Positions 9,301 to 17,587 of a stretch of 64,000 nucleotides of DNA are shown here, in pieces (position 1 is the first letter of the stretch; each line of letters opens with the position of its first letter). A program made the position numbers and the translations under genes. The stretch comes from UBA8401 sp041665525 (lineage in GTDB: Bacteria > Bacteroidota > Ignavibacteria > UBA10030 > UBA8401), in NCBI GenBank assembly GCA_041665525.1, contig JBAYIS010000008.1, positions 1-64,000 on the forward strand. Reading direction: 5' to 3'. The notes beneath the pieces were generated by a model that was not told where the DNA came from, ran no database searches, and saw nothing but the letters and a program-made list of their open reading frames with translations.

Positions 9301-9454
9301 CAATGGCCGGTAAATTCTGTACCATGAGGAACGAAGAAATGAACAATGCAAATGCGCAGGGAAGTATGTCTCGTAATGGAGTTGGTAAACGCATGGAGTA
9401 AAAGAAAGATAGAAAGAAGGCGATTGAGATGCAAAAAACATGTTGTTGCCTCAT
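6323..9454 (-). CDS. Two-component sensor kinase with periplasmic propeller domain
   Basis: About 1043 residues. After an N-terminal hydrophobic segment comes a long set of propeller repeats of the two-component-regulator type (IYSLCVDSTGTLWIGTGGGG, WLGTDGGGLLRFD and many similar), then a Y_Y_Y beta-sandwich (FRYRLDDFDHDW) and one membrane helix (WWFLGGITAAVLGIATFS). The cytoplasmic part has a HisKA_3 dimerisation helix with His844 in ELHDSIGQNLL and an ATPase domain with the N-box ECLNNILKHS and DNGKG. The start is uncertain: ATG 9454 has GGAG upstream, while ATG 9394 gives a cleaner signal sequence. The ligand is unknown; related kinases in Bacteroidota sense glycans. Confidence 0.88.
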   Translation of the reverse strand: MRQQHVFCISIAFFLSFFYSMRLPTPLRDILPCAFALFISSFLMVQNLPAIERYTIKNGLSQNFIYTIAQDHDGLLWFGTKDGLNCFDGYTFRVFRHRIGDTTSLSSNNIYSLCVDSTGTLWIGTGGGGLNRFDRTSMTFSALQLSVAGALEQNLEHIEKIYAGPRGTLIVITTKGDVGSVDPHGGTFRAFPYKPKDISYIVKAAFWESDSSVWIASKGRGLFHYSPITQTTTHYLKGGGTAAPANDRLESIFKDSRGDIWFGHQFGYDRYITSAKTFDHHPIVPGPESWIGISMIETVPGKFFASGFSGSGTYDPDTRQLHSTEFNKGSTVTFLDRSGILWISDGGLGVIRYNPEVQRFNKRPGRMAIEINRNDLERLQRHRTIQITEPPLDHFSIVKDHHGMLWFFEKGAALFRYDTVRDQLLRFGLNDPARGIPLPFIDRIILDENNTVWIAQDMKLARYDQTSGTFTSFDLTAYIDEPAAIVNKTEYVSITTVCTDSAGIHWIGTSGMGLLRFDEQRKKVSQFRKNAADPGTLSNDFVLAIHNDPFDASRLWLGTDGGGLLRFDTKTSTVTHRFSSSNGLPNNVIYAILGAEDGKLWISSNYGIFTFDPRALTMVSRFDESDGLQDNEFNRFEYYRDADGKFYFGGIGGWNSFDPKNIHPRSFSPAVVFTDLKISNRSVSYPPALPLSSSIWSTHSIELRPEQNIFTIEFASLDYSSPGKNLFRYRLDDFDHDWSEPGTGHSVTYTNLDPGTYTFRVIGTNSEGVWNASEASLQIVVLPPFYRTWWFLGGITAAVLGIATFSIKRRFQLLRKEQLQQQEFSRQMIRQQEQDRERIATELHDSIGQNLLVVKNRLFLSLRTVEGNSEAKQHLDVISSVVSDSLAEVRQISYNLHPYQLDRLGLTEAIRSVIKTVSDASSVTFTQEIDEIDGLFPKQQEINIYRIVQECLNNILKHSGATEASVMVRRTGPIVKMSICDNGKGLSNPSTKEHVGLGMRGMKERITMLHGTIAFHTSSSSFPSSNAGLTVSITLPTQENEKY

Positions 9455-9611
9455 TCCATCGCTCCGAACTCGTTCCACCGAATAATTCCGCGATGTGTGG
9501 AATTGCTCAATCAGAATTTCGGCTTTCAAAGATGCTGAACTGCCGCAGTACGATTGAACTTTTCGAATAGTGTGCAAATTCGATTGGCGAAGAAGAAGTG
9601 TAAAAAATCAT

Positions 9612-9638
9612 GTCCGGACCGATGGAATCGGCCCGGAC
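9612..9638 (-). terminator. Terminator after the secreted propeller gene
   Basis: GTCCGG-A-CCGAT and ATCGG-C-CCGGAC form an 11-bp stem with one mismatch and a three-base loop; on the minus strand it is followed within five bases by a run of six T (complement of 9602-9607). It separates the propeller gene from the downstream kinase gene. Confidence 0.75.
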
Positions 9639-9657
9639 CGTGAGGATGAACGGCCGA

Positions 9658-12270
9658 TCATTTGATCAGCTGCATTTTTTTGATCTGCATTTCATTGCCA
9701 GCCCGCATTCTTATAAAATAGATGCCGCTGGCAAGCTGTGAGCCATTAAACGTTGTTGAATACCGCCCGGCTTCTTTCACGCCGCTCTCCAGTTCTGACA
9801 CCAACCTGCCGATGGAATCATAGATTCTCACAGTAATGTGAGAACGGACCGGAAGATCGTACTGGATGGAGGTTGAAGGATTAAAAGGATTCGGGAAATT
9901 TTGATGAAGCGTCGGGCGGCTCGGCATAAGCGCAGAACCGCTCTCCACTTCCTGTGAATACGCGAATGTTCCATCACGATCGACCTGTTTCAATCGATAG
10001 GCAAACCTTCCCGATGGAACATTGGTGTCGGTAAAGGAATATTCGTTCGGAGCATTGCTGGTGCCGTTCCCTTTTACAAATCCGACATTTTTCCAGTCGT
10101 CATTGTTCGAATTCCCATGGTTGATTGATCTTCGTTCAATTTCGAATCCATAATTGTCCGCTTCTGTTGCTGTTTTCCAGAGTAATTCAATTTTGTTTCT
10201 CTGCAGCACTGCCGTAAACGAAACGAGTTCCACCGGAAGTGCGACATTGTACGGATCGCTGACGACGGTAAAATTTCCGTATTCAATTGTCCCTACGTAG
10301 TCGAAATTACCGCCGAGATACACTTGCTCCGTTGCGGAGGAAAAGAGAATGCTTTGCAGGTCGGCATTAGTCAGTTGCGGATCCCACGTTGTGGTGATTC
10401 CGTCTGCATCGATTGCCGCTGCACCTGAACGGGATGCTCCGCCGATGGTGGTAAAATATCCGCCGGCATAAACAACGCCGTTCGGCGATGTTCCAATGCA
10501 CAGCACATCACCGTCAGCATTTGGATTCCATATGGATAGATTTTTTGTCGAACGGTTGAACGAGGCAAGATAATTGCGCGAAGCGGCATCAATAGTTGAA
10601 AATCCGCCCGCTATGATAATTTGCGAACTGGTTGTATCAATGTCGTTCACATTGCCATTCGGGACGGGATTCCACGATGTCGCTTTACCCGTTGCGGTAT
10701 CAATCGCCGCCAATTTGTTCCGAGATGAGTCGCCGATTGATGTAAAATATCCTCCGACAAAAAGGGTCGAATCGACGATCATCAGATCGTTGATTCCTCC
10801 GTTCGCATTTATCGTCAGGGATTGCAGCGCTCCGGTTGTTGCGGTGACAGAGGCGAATTCGGTTCTTGCTGTGCCATTCACCGATGTGAACGAACCGGTC
10901 ATGTATATCGATTCCCCTGCTCCAAGAATGTTTGTTACATCATTGTTTGGCTGAGGATTCCAAGCGCTCAAGGCCGCAGTTCCCGTATCCACAGCAGCGG
11001 CATATGCCTGGGCTGTTGCATTGACGGAATCGAATGTGCCGCCGATGTACAGCCGGTTCTCTAAAAGAAAAAGTGATTGAATATCAGGAGCGCTTCCGAT
11101 GGATTCGTCCGTTACTTTCAGATGAGCATCCCAATCGATGAGAGTGCCGCTCGCTTCGTCAAACTTCGCAACGCCGCGCCGTATTTCTCCGTTAGCGATT
11201 TTGAAGAATCCGCCGTACACGATCAATGCTCCATCCACAATCACCGAGCGGACATAGTCGGTTGCACCCGGATTCCATGGCAACACCATCCCTGTTCCTG
11301 TATCGACCATTGCTGTATAAAAGCGAAAATCGTCGCCGATCTTTGTGAAACTTCCCCCCACAATAAGCCGCGAGCCGGTAATTGTCGATGCGTAGATGTT
11401 GGCATTAGGGTGTAAGTTCAATGCGGTCGGTTGACCGGTGGAAGTATCCACCAGTGCAAGATTCGTGCGAATTGAATCATTTATTTGTGTGAAACTTCCG
11501 CCGACACATAAGCGTGGTCCGATCTGAGACAATGAATATACAGATCCGGTTACATTGGCTGTCCAGGAAAGCAACGATCCGTCGCTTCGACTGACTGCGG
11601 CAAGATTTTGACGCGACTGTCCGTTGACACTGGTAAATTCCCCGCCAATATAGACGACATCACCGGAGATGACGATGCTGTTCGCCGCGATTGCATTTCC
11701 CGAATTATAGAGAGTCGGCGCCCATGTGGAGACAAGCGATCCGCTGGTATCAACGGCGGCGATTCGTGAGCGGTTGGTGCTGTTCACAGTACTAAAATTT
11801 CCAATGGCAAAAATAGTATCGTTCACATAGGCAAGCTTCCATATTGCACTGCCAAAAGTTGGGTTCCAGGGGAGGAGAGATCCGAATGCGACAGAAAATC
11901 CTGCATCGATCGAATGATCAGCTTTGATATGTGCGATATTCGTACGATTGACTCCGCCGATCTGCGTGAATTCGCCGCCAACGTAATATCCTCCGCTGCC
12001 GTCGGAGATCACGGCATACACTACTCCGTTGCATTGGGGAAATGTCAGCGATCGATCTCCATTGACCGAATCGACCTTGATGACGGAACCGGTATACGGC
12101 CCGACATATTGAAAATTTCCGCCAATATAGATGCTGTTAGTTTGTGCATCGCGAAGGATCGTGCTCACCGTTCCATCCGTTTGCCAATAGTTCGTATTTG
12201 CTGTTTGGCCGAAGACACCATTCGCTGCAGTCAGCAAAAATATGAACAGAACGACGCAATGAAGTCTCAT
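9658..12270 (-). CDS. Secreted delta-60-type propeller protein with type IX sorting domain
   Basis: About 870 residues from ATG 12270 (AGGAG upstream, then a clean signal MRLHCVVLFIFLL...FGQ). The body holds about 13 repeats of a motif like IYIGGNFxxVG or VYIGGEFTSVNG, matching the DUF5122/delta-60 repeat that builds beta-propellers. The C-terminal 80 or so residues are a type A sorting domain (LHQNFPNPFNPSTSIQYDLP, ending in MQIKKMQLIK), so the protein should cross the outer membrane through the type IX system. The longer reading starting at 12411 would overlap the receiver gene and hide the signal, so I reject it. The binding target is unknown. It follows the receiver protein by seven bases and is probably co-transcribed with it. 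Confidence 0.85.
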   Translation of the reverse strand: MRLHCVVLFIFLLTAANGVFGQTANTNYWQTDGTVSTILRDAQTNSIYIGGNFQYVGPYTGSVIKVDSVNGDRSLTFPQCNGVVYAVISDGSGGYYVGGEFTQIGGVNRTNIAHIKADHSIDAGFSVAFGSLLPWNPTFGSAIWKLAYVNDTIFAIGNFSTVNSTNRSRIAAVDTSGSLVSTWAPTLYNSGNAIAANSIVISGDVVYIGGEFTSVNGQSRQNLAAVSRSDGSLLSWTANVTGSVYSLSQIGPRLCVGGSFTQINDSIRTNLALVDTSTGQPTALNLHPNANIYASTITGSRLIVGGSFTKIGDDFRFYTAMVDTGTGMVLPWNPGATDYVRSVIVDGALIVYGGFFKIANGEIRRGVAKFDEASGTLIDWDAHLKVTDESIGSAPDIQSLFLLENRLYIGGTFDSVNATAQAYAAAVDTGTAALSAWNPQPNNDVTNILGAGESIYMTGSFTSVNGTARTEFASVTATTGALQSLTINANGGINDLMIVDSTLFVGGYFTSIGDSSRNKLAAIDTATGKATSWNPVPNGNVNDIDTTSSQIIIAGGFSTIDAASRNYLASFNRSTKNLSIWNPNADGDVLCIGTSPNGVVYAGGYFTTIGGASRSGAAAIDADGITTTWDPQLTNADLQSILFSSATEQVYLGGNFDYVGTIEYGNFTVVSDPYNVALPVELVSFTAVLQRNKIELLWKTATEADNYGFEIERRSINHGNSNNDDWKNVGFVKGNGTSNAPNEYSFTDTNVPSGRFAYRLKQVDRDGTFAYSQEVESGSALMPSRPTLHQNFPNPFNPSTSIQYDLPVRSHITVRIYDSIGRLVSELESGVKEAGRYSTTFNGSQLASGIYFIRMRAGNEMQIKKMQLIK

Positions 12271-12277
12271 AATATTA

Positions 12278-12655
12278 TTACTCCTGATGATGATTGATGA
12301 AATGTTGCCCCTGAACTTGTTCAATAATTGCGGAGATCTCCGACAATGACTCTTTAAGGAGAAAGCCAAGCGCTCCCGCATTGCCGGCGGCCAGCCGAAG
12401 CTTATCATCATTATAATCTGTGACGATAAGTACTTTTGCGTGAGGAAATGTTTGCACCAATTGCCGTGTGGCGGTAATGCCGTCCATCTGTTTCATCCGG
12501 ATATCCATCAACACCCAGTCTGGATGAAACTCACGGAAGAGATCAATGCTTTCGCTCCCATCGGAACCTTCCATGAATTCATTGGATTTGGTGCCGAGCA
12601 TCTGTTTCAACGTTTCCCGCATATTTCGATTGTCGTCGACGATGAGATATTTCAT
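12278..12655 (-). CDS. Single-domain response regulator (receiver only)
   Basis: A 125-residue receiver domain with Asp7-Asp8, phosphoacceptor Asp51 (VLMDIRM), the switch region VLIVTDYND and the conserved Lys in FLLKES. There is no output domain, so it acts by protein contact or as a phosphate relay, or the output part was lost. It starts the minus-strand pair with the secreted propeller. No kinase is adjacent; the propeller kinase at 6323-9454 is the nearest and could be its partner, which is speculation. Confidence 0.85.
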   Translation of the reverse strand: MKYLIVDDNRNMRETLKQMLGTKSNEFMEGSDGSESIDLFREFHPDWVLMDIRMKQMDGITATRQLVQTFPHAKVLIVTDYNDDKLRLAAGNAGALGFLLKESLSEISAIIEQVQGQHFINHHQE

Positions 12656-13145
12656 AATTATTATCTACTGTGGATAAGATCAAAAAGAGACCATCTAATC
12701 TCAATCCGTGGTGTCACCCAATCTGCATGGGTGTTAACCTGCATGACGAAATCGGTATTCTTAATGGATGATCAGAAGAGTCTCTCATTGGATAGCGATA
12801 TTGAAGATTTGGAAAAGCAGAAATGAGAGGAAATAGCCTTTTTCAGATTAAATAATGCGATTTGCAGACTATCACGGAATAAATTCCTTGACTATTCTTG
12901 ATTTATGGGGTACCATGTGGAAGCCCTTCCGTGGAGGATAGATATGGTTTCAATACAAGTAATTCCCTCCCTTGAATCGAAGTAACGAAATAATCGGACG
13001 ATTTTGCACCCTTTATTACTCATCCTTATAGAGGGAATAGATTAACTATACAAGTCCCGTTCTGTTATACTTATAATGATTGCAAACCTCTACGGAATGA
13101 TTTGATGCCGAAGCCAGTATTGTAAAACACTCAAGAAGGTGCTCT
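12656..13145. other. 490-base intergenic region between divergent genes
   Basis: It separates the minus-strand receiver gene from the plus-strand amylase gene, so it must hold promoters in both directions. Visible items are a CACCCA/TGGGTG hairpin (12715-12733), a TTGACT...TACCAT pair with 17-base spacing (12888-12916) and a TATAAT at 13072. I see no coding remnant or repeat. Confidence 0.5.
13072..13077 (+). promoter_or_regulatory. Candidate -10 box for the amylase gene
   Basis: A perfect TATAAT lies 69 bases before the amylase ATG. No good -35 is visible at 16-18 bases upstream (TACAAG-like at best), so the call is tentative. Confidence 0.3.
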
Positions 13146-16100
13146 ATGAAAAAATTTTCTTTTGTTTTTTTTCTCCTCATCACGTCGACGTTATTCTCCC
13201 AAACCATCCCCGTTACGTTCCATTTTCGACCCACCTTTAAGGATTTTACCGTCCTTCGTCTGGTGGGAACGATGAATGGCTGGAATAACGCTGATCCGGC
13301 ATTGGAAATGTCCGATCCGGATGCAGACGGTGAATATACCATCACCATTCCATTGAATGTCGGTACCGATTACATGTATAAGTTTTGCATGGATGCAAAT
13401 TGGGGACTAGCATTCGGTGACCCCGATAATCCAAGGATCAATACGAGCGATAATGATAATGCGATGCTGCTGGTGAAGGATCCGATGATTACCTACCTGT
13501 TGCCGAGGGATGTTGATTCAAATAGTAAGATGTATGTCGATACATCGAAGTACGGAAATCCCATCAGAGTGATCATCAATAATTCACCTGACAATCCGAT
13601 CGATACCACGAACATGGTCGTTTCGATCGATGGCGTGCCGATTGCATCGCCGTCGCAATATTATAATTCTGTCACCGGTGAATTTATCTTTACACCGAAC
13701 CCTCCGTTGGAAACAGGAAATCATACGGTGAACGCATCAATTACTTCCGCTGCAGGAAACGATGCAAAGAGCTCCACGTTTTCCAGAAATCCCAATCAGG
13801 TTATCGTCAAAGTCCCGGTGGATTTTTATTATGATCAGAATAATCGCACCGTTACATTTGCTCAAACGCTGTGGAATGTTGCTGCTGTCGGCAGTTTCAA
13901 CAATTGGAATGATGCGTTTCATCCGATGTCCGATCCCTCCGGCAACGGCGTCTGGGAAACAACAGTGATGCTGGAACCCGATACCATCGAATACAAGATT
14001 AAACTGAATAAGATCTCCTGGGAAAATGATCCGGACTATCCGGTGATCAATCTTGGATCCGGCAATAACCAGCTTGCAGTGATCGCCGATTCGGCCTCTT
14101 CGGTGAAACTCCTTTCTCCGCTGGAGAACACGACGTTTCAGCACGATACAACCGCAACTTTTTCATTCCTACTTCGTCACGGCGCATTATCGAAGGGGAT
14201 CGACACCACGACGATAAGTGTTCTCTATGAAGGAAATCCCGTATCATTTACATACCATGCCGATCGGACAGTAACAGCGAATATTCCTTTGACCGGCGAA
14301 GGCCGGCATAGAGTCGATTTCTCTTTTACGAACTTGGAAGGGAGCACCGCACATCAGGTCTATTCTTTCGGTATTATTGGCAATGCAAAAGGAGTAATGG
14401 CGATTGACGGTATCGGAGATGAACAATATACCTATCCTGTCGGAGTAACATCAGGATCAGCGGATATCCTCTCCGTGGCAATCCGGGAAACGGCCGGCCA
14501 TGATTCACTGAAATTCATTCTCCATATGAAAAGCGTCGATGATCGGACCCGCATTGGATTGTTGATCAATAATCCCGCTTCCGGATTTGTGAACGACCAG
14601 AGACAACTGGACATCAAACTGCCGGACTGGAATGGTCAAGGTGTATTTGCATCGATTGGCTTTGCGGGAAACAGTTATCACAATGCTGCAGTGGAAAACA
14701 GGTTCATGATCTCCAACAGTCCGGTAACCTACAGCCCGGATTCAATTATGGTGAATGCCGACGCGGTTGCGACAAACAGTATAGAATTCACCGTCAGTCT
14801 TGCGTTTCTCGGCCAGCACATGGGCGGATGGACCGAAGAGCGGGATTTCGCCATCTGGTCCTATCTTGCTTCGGATGATCACAGCGGAAACAGTGTGGAA
14901 GTGGGAGCAACGGAAGGGGGAAGCGATGCTGTAGAAGATCCCGATGTGTACGATGCGGCGTTTATCCGCAGCACGTTTTGGCAGAATAGAATTCTCCGCA
15001 ATTATGTACCGGCCGGAACACGGTTAGCGGTGTTCGACGGGACCGGACGCGGATTGCTTCCATTGACCGCCGCGCAGATATCGGACAGCCTGGCGAACAA
15101 AATCACTTACATCTCTTTCTTAACACCGGGAGTTGATTACTGGTATTCCAATGTCACAGTCCATGGTTTCATCACCGATTCCTCCATCACGACCATTTCC
15201 TTTATCTTTAATGGAAATACCACAGACCACAATATCACCGGTGGAAAATTTTCTATTCCCGTTGTTCTGAACGAAGGAAGCAATACCGTTGTGGTGAAAG
15301 TGGTGGATACCAATGCCATTACGACAACATCCAAAGAACTTGTGATGACGTTTACACCTGATAAGAATCCGGCAGTTGTTGTCACGGGAAAAGCAAGCGG
15401 AAGGAATATCACACTTTCCGCAAAAGCAACATCTCCCATCGGTCAGGCGTTAAGTTACGCGTGGAGCGGTGATGCGAAGAATCCTCAAGCAATCTCTCTG
15501 GTATCAACCATAGACAGCGTCAGCTTCCTGCTGCCCAAGGTGAATGGAGAGTATCTCTTTACTGCGACTGTAACCGATGCGATGACCAATTCCTCCTTCG
15601 CGAAGATCGCCGTCAAAACGATCGGCGATTCTATTTATGTCGCATCCGCCGATGATAATTACCATGCGGACTGGGTGGATTCTGCGGTCATCTACGAGAT
15701 CTTCCCCCGCTCATTCTCTGATCAGGGAGGATTTCAAGGTATCACTGCGAACATTGCAAAGATCAAATCGCTGGGAGCGAATACGGTGTGGTTCATGCCT
15801 GTGTTCGACGGGCCGACCGTTCATGGATATGAAATCAATAACTATTTTGCGCTGGAAAGCGATTTCGGCACAAACGCTGATTTTGTGAATATGATCGCAG
15901 CGTTGAAACAGAACGGCATCAGGGTGATTCTAGACCTTGTTGTGAATCATACCGGTATCGGCCATCCATTCATGCAGAATGTGTTCAAGTATAAAGCATA
16001 TTCTCCCTGGGCAGATTTCTACCTCTGGTCCGGTGAGCCGGGTGTCTCCGAGTACCAATATTATTTTAACTGGTCGTCCCTGCCGAATTTGAACCACAAT

Positions 16101-17267
16101 AATCCGGCTGTGCGGAAATATTTTATTGATGTCTCGAAGTACTGGGTGGAGCAATTCGGCATCGATGGATACCGGTGCGATGTTGCCTGGGGTGTGGAAG
16201 AGCGGAACAATCTGTTCTGGAAAGAATGGAGAACCGCGGTGAAAAGCGTCAATCCGGGCGCTTATCTGCTGGCGGAAGGTTCAACCGCTGATCCCGTATT
16301 GTACCAGAAGCGATTTGATTCCGCGTATGATTGGGATCTCCGCTCGCAGATGATCAATGTGCTGAATGGCTCGAACACGCTCGGCACCATGCACGCTCAA
16401 GTCATGAAACCGACCACGCCGTTTGGCAGGCCCTTCCGGTTTGTGGAAAATCACGATGAAACGCGTGCCACGGCGATGTTCGACAGCAAACGTTCATTAC
16501 TGATGCATACCATTGTCTTTACGCTCAATGGAATTCCGCTTATCTATTCGGGCGCTGAAGTCGGTGAAACCACACAGCGCAACATGATCAACTGGACCGA
16601 TCCCGGAAATGTTCATCCGTATTTCGAACGATTGGTGAAGATCAGAAAAGAGTATATCCACAATCCGGTGATAGCCCGCATTCAGAATTCGGATACCGCG
16701 TCTATCTATTCCTATTCGTCCGTCAGCAAAACATCGACGATTGTGACAGTGGCAAACTTCAAAAATACGACCCCGACGGTCACGTTGGATCTTACTACAC
16801 TTCCGTATGACGGATCAAGCACATATTATCTGACCGATCTGTTTACCGGAGCTGTCACAACGGTGCTGCCGGCGGATCGCAAATCAATACCTATTTCACT
16901 GACAAATTACCAGGCGAGAGTGCTCTATTATGGACTGACGCCGATTGTCGTTTCGGTGGTTGAAGGCCAGAGCGAATTGGTGCCGCAGGAAATGGTGTTG
17001 GAACAAAACTTCCCGAATCCGTTCAATCCATCAACGACAGTACGCTTCGGTTTGCCTTCACTCAGCCGCGTGAAGCTTCAAGTATTTAATGTGCTTGGAC
17101 AAGTCGTTGCCGAATTGGTGAACGGTGAGCTTTCTGCCGGATGGCACGAAACGACCTGGAATGCATCAGTCTCCTCCGGAATATATTTCTGCCGTCTGGA
17201 AACAGCCGATGTCAATAATCCGGGAAGCCGCATTGTTCAGGTAAAGAAAATGCTTTTCATGAAGTAA
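13146..17267 (+). CDS. Secreted multidomain alpha-amylase (GH13) with type IX sorting domain
   Basis: A 1373-residue secreted enzyme. After a signal peptide (residues 1-19) come two AMPK/CBM48-like starch-binding sandwiches (about 20-110, VGTMNGWNN; about 220-310, VGSFNNWND). A glucodextranase-C-like region follows (about 420-640), then bacterial Ig-like segments and the GH13 barrel (about 845-1250). Catalytic motifs are present: ILDLVVNHTG, GYRCDVAW with nucleophile Asp1012, LLAEG with acid Glu1044, and VENHDETR with Asp1104. The tail is a sorting domain (LEQNFPNPFNPSTTVRFGLP ... VKKMLFMK). It should cleave alpha-glucans outside the cell or at its surface. Exact specificity (amylase, pullulanase or maltogenic) cannot be read. 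It is monocistronic, with a hairpin after the stop. Confidence 0.9.
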   Translation: MKKFSFVFFLLITSTLFSQTIPVTFHFRPTFKDFTVLRLVGTMNGWNNADPALEMSDPDADGEYTITIPLNVGTDYMYKFCMDANWGLAFGDPDNPRINTSDNDNAMLLVKDPMITYLLPRDVDSNSKMYVDTSKYGNPIRVIINNSPDNPIDTTNMVVSIDGVPIASPSQYYNSVTGEFIFTPNPPLETGNHTVNASITSAAGNDAKSSTFSRNPNQVIVKVPVDFYYDQNNRTVTFAQTLWNVAAVGSFNNWNDAFHPMSDPSGNGVWETTVMLEPDTIEYKIKLNKISWENDPDYPVINLGSGNNQLAVIADSASSVKLLSPLENTTFQHDTTATFSFLLRHGALSKGIDTTTISVLYEGNPVSFTYHADRTVTANIPLTGEGRHRVDFSFTNLEGSTAHQVYSFGIIGNAKGVMAIDGIGDEQYTYPVGVTSGSADILSVAIRETAGHDSLKFILHMKSVDDRTRIGLLINNPASGFVNDQRQLDIKLPDWNGQGVFASIGFAGNSYHNAAVENRFMISNSPVTYSPDSIMVNADAVATNSIEFTVSLAFLGQHMGGWTEERDFAIWSYLASDDHSGNSVEVGATEGGSDAVEDPDVYDAAFIRSTFWQNRILRNYVPAGTRLAVFDGTGRGLLPLTAAQISDSLANKITYISFLTPGVDYWYSNVTVHGFITDSSITTISFIFNGNTTDHNITGGKFSIPVVLNEGSNTVVVKVVDTNAITTTSKELVMTFTPDKNPAVVVTGKASGRNITLSAKATSPIGQALSYAWSGDAKNPQAISLVSTIDSVSFLLPKVNGEYLFTATVTDAMTNSSFAKIAVKTIGDSIYVASADDNYHADWVDSAVIYEIFPRSFSDQGGFQGITANIAKIKSLGANTVWFMPVFDGPTVHGYEINNYFALESDFGTNADFVNMIAALKQNGIRVILDLVVNHTGIGHPFMQNVFKYKAYSPWADFYLWSGEPGVSEYQYYFNWSSLPNLNHNNPAVRKYFIDVSKYWVEQFGIDGYRCDVAWGVEERNNLFWKEWRTAVKSVNPGAYLLAEGSTADPVLYQKRFDSAYDWDLRSQMINVLNGSNTLGTMHAQVMKPTTPFGRPFRFVENHDETRATAMFDSKRSLLMHTIVFTLNGIPLIYSGAEVGETTQRNMINWTDPGNVHPYFERLVKIRKEYIHNPVIARIQNSDTASIYSYSSVSKTSTIVTVANFKNTTPTVTLDLTTLPYDGSSTYYLTDLFTGAVTTVLPADRKSIPISLTNYQARVLYYGLTPIVVSVVEGQSELVPQEMVLEQNFPNPFNPSTTVRFGLPSLSRVKLQVFNVLGQVVAELVNGELSAGWHETTWNASVSSGIYFCRLETADVNNPGSRIVQVKKMLFMK

Positions 17268-17295
17268 CAGCCGGTTCTCAAGTAATATTGGTTGT

Positions 17296-17322
17296 GCAAA
17301 GCCGCCTTACCAGCGGCTTTGC
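17296..17322 (+). terminator. Hairpin terminator after the amylase gene
   Basis: GCAAAGCCGC and GCGGCTTTGC form a perfect 10-bp stem with a seven-base loop 28 bases after the stop; only a short T stretch (TGTTT) follows. Confidence 0.7.
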
Positions 17323-17400
17323 TGTTTATGGAGTGCGTTCGCCTTAATGAGCATGAACTCCTATTTTCTTTTCATTCCGCGATCCCGATGCGATTCTTCT

Positions 17401-17530
17401 CGTTCCCAAACTCAGTGGGAACGTTATGGAAGCGAAGCTCTGCTTCGCAGACAGAATGAAAAACGGTTTAGAGAAATTAAATCCGATGAAGAGATTCAAC
17501 AGAGTGGCACTCCCAAGCAGAATTGGGTAC
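17401..17530. repeat. Palindromic intergenic repeat (CGTTCCCA / GAAGCTCTGCTTC type)
   Basis: Two adjacent hairpins, CGTTCCCA-7-TGGGAACG (17401-17423) and GCGAAGC-TCT-GCTTCGC (17432-17448), are followed by a degenerate copy of the first (CTCCCAA...TTGGGTACGAG, ending near 17530). The combination resembles a palindrome family that I have seen in intergenic regions of several phyla; that recollection is unverified. The 65-residue open frame crossing it is not a gene in my view. Confidence 0.6.
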
Positions 17531-17587
17531 GAGAGATCTGCTGAAAAGCGGATTCCTCTATTTCTGCACACCCGTATCTTCGAGAAT

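Noticed and set aside
12888..12916. TTGACT/TACCAT with 17-base spacing as the amylase promoter
   Set aside because: It lies 230 bases before the gene and the -10 match is poor; the TATAAT at 13072 is closer, although its -35 is weak.
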